Assembly (NCBI GenBank): GCA_903873045.1 | Contig: CAIQND010000511.1 | Coordinates: forward strand, 1-8,956 | Source of the DNA: an uncultured Methylococcaceae bacterium | GTDB taxonomy: Bacteria > Pseudomonadota > Gammaproteobacteria > Methylococcales > Methylomonadaceae | DNA length: 8,956 nt | Direction: 5' to 3' | Notes under the pieces: model-generated | What the model was told of the DNA's origin: nothing | The model's input: only the letters and a program-made list of their open reading frames with translations | Databases searched by the model: none | In this document: in pieces, positions 6,362 to 8,956 of the stretch | How the letters are laid out: the number at the start of each line of letters is the position of its first letter | Position numbering within the stretch: the first letter of the stretch is position 1 | Translations under genes and position numbers: made by a program

Positions 6362-6891
6362 TAGAATGATATAGTCGCAACCACGGTGTCAGAGTAAGAT
6401 CCAACTGTCTTATTTTGACCTGGGGTGATAGCAAGATAGACATCCTTTGATTCTAGTAAACCTGTACCCGTATAGCCTAACTTGTTTCCAGCACCATAGC
6501 CCCAGATCACCGAATTACCTGAGTCCTGTGATATTGTGTAAGCAAGATATTCACCATCTGTTCCATTTACCATTCTACGTAGAGGTGTATCGGCTGATGA
6601 ACCGGCATCAGCGTGGCTTCCGTCGCTTAGTGCGATAGATGCTGAAGCGCCATTGGTACATTGCACACTCAAAGTGCCTGTTCCAGATAAAGTGGCTGCA
6701 TTTGATAGATCAACATTATTAAATGGAGCAGTTGAGGCGGAAAGTGTGCATGTTGATACAACAGTGGCAGAAACAGCCAGATCAGCAGTTTGAGTTCCAG
6801 CGAAGCTAGTGGTGGAAAAAGTGCCTGTTACCAGCACAGCGGCAACCGCTAAACCTAGCGTACGAACTTTAAAGAATGAATTTTTTTTCAT
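6361..6891 (-). CDS. Major pilin subunit, SCPU (spore coat U) domain, Csu-type
   Basis: First gene of the pilus operon and probable main shaft subunit. The SCPU name is historical; nothing here relates to spores. The 176-residue product starts MKKNSFFKVRTL, giving a standard signal peptide cleaved after SFA (residue 31). The mature N-terminus GTQTADLAVSATVVSTC supplies an alternating hydrophobic donor strand before the first cysteine; the second is in VQCTNG. Family motifs include RRMVNGTDGEYLAYTIS, VIWGYG and ITPGQNKTVGSYSDTVVATI with a terminal phenylalanine. I prefer the ATG at 6891 over an upstream ATG at 6927, because it places lysines directly at the start of the signal peptide and has a GAG-containing purine stretch about 8 bases upstream; the longer version would add 12 residues without a ribosome site. 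Confidence 0.92.
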   Translation of the reverse strand: MKKNSFFKVRTLGLAVAAVLVTGTFSTTSFAGTQTADLAVSATVVSTCTLSASTAPFNNVDLSNAATLSGTGTLSVQCTNGASASIALSDGSHADAGSSADTPLRRMVNGTDGEYLAYTISQDSGNSVIWGYGAGNKLGYTGTGLLESKDVYLAITPGQNKTVGSYSDTVVATISF

Positions 6892-7138
6892 GATTTTTCT
6901 CAAATTAGTCAGTGAATTTAAAAACATTAAACCGGTGTTATTAGTCCATTAGAGTACTGGCTTAACTTGTTTTACGTTTTACGCAGGACAAGATTAACGG
7001 ATAAAACTCTTAAAAGCACTTACTGAATTGTATCCAAATGTAACAAAGCTTACTAATTGAACCAAAAAATCGGCATACTTCATAGAAGCCCAAAAGTAGT
7101 TGATACTTTTTTTATCACAAAAAATATTAATAATCTTT
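6892..7138 (-). promoter_or_regulatory. Upstream region of the pilus operon, promoter not resolved
   Basis: A+T-rich stretch that must hold the pilus operon promoter. A minus-strand TACAAT (7032-7027) is a fair -10 box but lacks a good -35 at 16-18 bases. No sigma-54 pair (TGGCAC-N5-TTGC) is visible. A perfect tandem of two heptamers, GTTTTAC GTTTTAC (6969-6982 on the plus strand), lies about 80 bases from the pilin start and could be a regulator site, but it may be chance in A+T-rich DNA. No coding sequence seen. Confidence 0.25.
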
Positions 7139-7175
7139 GTAGGTCGGGTTAGGCGCTAGCCGTAACCCGACCTAC
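7139..7175. repeat. 37-bp GTAGG-headed palindrome between divergent genes
   Basis: GTAGGTCGGGTTA (7139-7151) and TAACCCGACCTAC (7163-7175) are perfect 13-bp inverted arms around GGCGCTAGCCG, which itself can pair GGC with GCC. Both ends carry the GTAGG head shared by the other hairpin repeats in the window. It lies between the pilin and the glycosyltransferase, which are transcribed divergently, so it is in neither 3' end. No T-tract follows on either strand. Confidence 0.75.
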
Positions 7176-7327
7176 GCGACTCCTCTACGCAGAATGAACA
7201 CCGTCCCTATTTTAAATTATCATACGAGTTTAAAAGTAATAATCCATGATAAACTTAAAATACTGAACATCTTCAACTACCGCCCAATGCCCTGCCGCAT
7301 CAATTTTATGAAAATTCCGTTTCCATT

Positions 7328-8566
7328 ATGAACATCCTCTTTATACATCAGAATTTTCCTGCACAATTCCGGCACTTAGCGCCTGCTTTAGCGGCTGATC
7401 CTGCCAACACCGTTGTTGCCATGACCATGAATAAGGAATTGGCTACCGAATGGCATGGCGTAAAGCTCATCTCTTACAATGCCAATAGGAGCTCTACCGC
7501 TGGCGTACACCCTTGGTTGAGTGATTTTGAGACCAAAACCATACGCGGTGAAGCGTGTTTTAAAGCGGCACTACAAATGCGCAAGGCAGGCTTTAATCCG
7601 GATGTTATTATTGCCCATCCAGGGTGGGGAGAAAGCCTGTTTATCAAGGATGTCTGGCCACAGGCAAGACTTAAGATTTACTGTGAATTTTTCTATCACG
7701 CACAAGGTGCCGATGTGGGTTTTGACCCTGAATTTAGTCCTGAGGATGAAGCCGAGATCTGTCGCATACGCCTTAAAAACATCAATAACTTCCTGCATTT
7801 TGAAGTAGCCGATGCCGGTATTTCGCCCACACATTGGCAAGCCAGTACCTTTCCGGAATCGTTTCGCAGCAAAATTACTGTCATGCATGACGGTATCGAC
7901 ACCGACGCTATAACGCCTAATTCATCTGTCAGCCTGACATTCAGCTCGGCAGACGGCGATCTTATACTCACTAAAGCTGCCGAAGTGATTACCTTTGTCA
8001 ATCGCAACCTGGAGCCGGTGCGGGGTTACCATATCTTTATGCGGGCACTGCCGGCTTTACTAAAACGCCGCCCGAATGCACAGGTATTGATCGTCGGCGG
8101 GGATGATGTCAGTTACATGGCCCCCCCTAATGCAACTCAAACATGGAAAGATATTTTTATCCATGAAGTGCGGCCACAAATCAGTGATGCCGACTGGAAA
8201 CGACTTCACTTTCTTGGCAAAGTGCCCTACGACATTTTTATTCCATTACTACAACTATCAACCGTACATGTTTATCTGACGAATCCATTTGTATTAAGCT
8301 GGAGCCTGTTGGAAGCCATGAGTGCAGGCTGCGCCATTGTAGCCAGTGATACACAACCCTTACACGAAGCCATTCACCATGATGATACCGGGCGATTGAT
8401 TAATTTTTTTGATTCAGAGGGCTTGGCAAACGAAGTATGCGCCTTACTGGATGATTCTGCTGCCAGAGCAAGGTTAGGTGCCAATGCGCGTGCCTTTGCG
8501 GTAGCTAATTATGATTTAAAAACGGTTTGCTTGCCCCGGCAATTACAATGGGTAACGGCCGCATAA
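7328..8566 (+). CDS. Glycosyltransferase, GT4-like (GT-B fold)
   Basis: Predicted retaining glycosyltransferase acting on a surface polysaccharide or other envelope glycan; donor and acceptor cannot be told from sequence. The 412-residue product begins with the N-terminal GT-B strand MNILFIHQNFPAQFRHLAPA (1-20). It continues with DVIIAHPGWGES (92-103) and YCEFFYHAQGADVGFDPEF (118-136), distinctive for a proteobacterial subfamily. The C-terminal nucleotide-sugar domain has LIVGGDD (254-260), FLGKVPYD (295-302) and FVLSWSLLEAMSAGCAIVAS (321-340). Glu329 is the second acid of the E-x7-E motif; the first is replaced by Phe321, which I believe is normal for this PFVLSWSLLEAM subfamily. No transmembrane segment or signal peptide. 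There is no clear ribosome site before ATG 7328; a 7-codon frame (7308-7331) ends by overlapping the start as ATGA. No biosynthetic cluster surrounds it. Confidence 0.88.
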   Translation: MNILFIHQNFPAQFRHLAPALAADPANTVVAMTMNKELATEWHGVKLISYNANRSSTAGVHPWLSDFETKTIRGEACFKAALQMRKAGFNPDVIIAHPGWGESLFIKDVWPQARLKIYCEFFYHAQGADVGFDPEFSPEDEAEICRIRLKNINNFLHFEVADAGISPTHWQASTFPESFRSKITVMHDGIDTDAITPNSSVSLTFSSADGDLILTKAAEVITFVNRNLEPVRGYHIFMRALPALLKRRPNAQVLIVGGDDVSYMAPPNATQTWKDIFIHEVRPQISDADWKRLHFLGKVPYDIFIPLLQLSTVHVYLTNPFVLSWSLLEAMSAGCAIVASDTQPLHEAIHHDDTGRLINFFDSEGLANEVCALLDDSAARARLGANARAFAVANYDLKTVCLPRQLQWVTAA

Positions 8567-8572
8567 ACTCGG

Positions 8573-8595
8573 GTGTAAGACGCGCAGCGTTGCAC
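8573..8595 (+). repeat. Hairpin directly after the glycosyltransferase gene
   Basis: GTGTAAGACGC (8573-8583) pairs with GCGTTGCAC (8587-8595) with one bulged G and one G-T pair around GCA. It starts 6 bases past the stop codon, where a 3'-end stabilising or terminating structure would sit, but has no T-tract immediately after it. The wording resembles a dispersed repeat (GGGTGTAAGACGCGCAGCGT). Positions 8596-8640 show nothing further. Confidence 0.45.
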
Positions 8596-8680
8596 TCTAC
8601 CGAATGAAATATCGCAACCGTTTTTGTATTTAGAAATCCTGTAAACACCGAATGGTGCAATTCTAATGGCGAAATCAACC

Positions 8681-8703
8681 GTAGGGGTAGATTGTTTCTA
8701 CCC
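8681..8703 (+). repeat. GTAG-headed hairpin, array unit 1 forward
   Basis: GTAGGGG head followed by a GGGTAGA/TCTACCC stem. It is identical in unit 2 at 8805-8827 and differs by one base from the solo copy on the minus strand at 2142-2164. Confidence 0.75.
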
Positions 8704-8725
8704 TGATAATACGCAGCATCACAGA

Positions 8726-8749
8726 GGGCAGAAAATTTTCTGCCCCTAC
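8726..8749 (-). repeat. GTAG-headed hairpin, array unit 1 reverse
   Basis: On the minus strand GTAGGGG leads into the palindrome GGGCAGAAAATTTTCTGCCC. The same block recurs unchanged in unit 2 at 8850-8873, although the spacer just before it differs at five positions between units. Confidence 0.75.
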
Positions 8750-8928
8750 AGTATTGGCAACATTGTAAACACCGAATGGTGCAGTTCTGATGGGGAAATC
8801 AACCGTAGGGGTAGATTGTTTCTACCCTGATAATACGGAGCATAATAATGGGCAGAAAATTTTCTGCCCCTACAGTATTGGCAACCCTGTAAACACCGAA
8901 TGGTGCAGTTCTGATGGGGAAATCAACC

Positions 8929-8952
8929 GTAGGGGTAGAACATTTTCTACCC
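8929..8952 (+). repeat. GTAG-headed hairpin, array unit 3 forward, variant loop
   Basis: Same head and stem as units 1 and 2, but the centre ATTGTT is replaced by AACATTT, one base longer, which extends the stem to GGGTAGAA/TTCTACCC. The flanking bases of the unit are otherwise identical to unit 2. Confidence 0.7.
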
Positions 8953-8956
8953 TGAT

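Larger units (their letters stand above)
8641..8956. repeat. Tandem array of 124-bp units, each with two inverted REP-like hairpins (BIME-like)
   Basis: Unit 1 is 8641-8764, unit 2 is 8765-8888, unit 3 is 8889-8956 and cut by the window edge; each starts GTAAACACCGAATGGTGC. Units 1 and 2 are both exactly 124 bases and differ at about 10 positions with no gaps. Each unit contains a small stem CACC-GAAT-GGTG, then a plus-strand GTAGGGGTAGA hairpin, then a minus-strand GTAGGGGCAGA hairpin whose core is the perfect 20-bp palindrome GGGCAGAAAATTTTCTGCCC. The head-to-head arrangement of two GTAG-headed hairpins is the architecture of a bacterial interspersed mosaic element. No coding frame is evident. 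Confidence 0.9.

Noticed and set aside
7139..7175. Intrinsic terminator
   Set aside because: The stem is strong, but no T-tract follows on either strand and it lies between two divergent 5' ends, where neither gene needs a terminator.
7571..8007. Minus-strand open frames of about 100 codons within the glycosyltransferase gene
   Set aside because: No family features, and the plus-strand frame is conserved over its full length; antisense shadows.
266..8566. Undescribed defence or mobile gene system
   Set aside because: All clear genes belong to known housekeeping, pilus-assembly or glycosyltransferase families; there is no nuclease, reverse transcriptase, toxin-antitoxin pair or uncharacterised gene cluster.
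8641..8956. CRISPR array
   Set aside because: The period is 124 bp with whole-unit similarity, not short identical repeats with unique spacers; no cas genes are nearby.

Overview
The window (about 46% G+C by eye) looks like chromosomal DNA of a gram-negative gammaproteobacterium. The evidence is an outer-membrane usher with a periplasmic chaperone, and many short palindromic repeats scattered between genes. The particular repeat styles (stems headed GTAGG, the GGTGTRTGACRCTATCGCTTA motif, the CCGGAATCCAG/CCATGGATGGC motif) remind me of methanotrophs of the order Methylococcales. That assignment is from memory and is an inference; no methane-oxidation gene is present.

Layout. (1) Positions 1-265: the end of a palindromic repeat cut by the window edge, then a candidate sigma-70 promoter and leader. 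(2) 266-1861 (+): pgi, glucose-6-phosphate isomerase of the ~530-residue type with a C-terminal extension. (3) 1862-2297: no gene; instead nested repeats, including a 275-bp non-autonomous insertion element (1962-2236) with ~23-bp terminal inverted repeats and a perfect 8-bp target duplication. (4) 6891 down to 2298 (-): an archaic (Csu/SCPU-type) chaperone-usher pilus operon in the order major pilin, chaperone, usher, terminal SCPU subunit. The chaperone-usher junction holds a GTAG-headed palindrome and a 96-bp MITE-like element with a 7-bp direct repeat at its borders. The first exon-like part of the last gene has been altered by another dispersed repeat. (5) 6892-7327: divergent intergenic region with a 37-bp palindrome. 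(6) 7328-8566 (+): a GT4-like glycosyltransferase. (7) 8567-8956: a hairpin directly after the stop codon, then a tandem array with an exact 124-bp period whose units each carry two inverted GTAG-headed hairpins; it runs off the right edge.

The four pilus genes form one assembly line: pilin and terminal subunit are exported, capped by the chaperone, and polymerised through the usher. pgi and the glycosyltransferase are independent flanking genes. I see no defence system, RNA gene, CRISPR array or intact transposase. The most notable content is the density and nesting of small mobile or palindromic elements and what they have done to the pilus operon.
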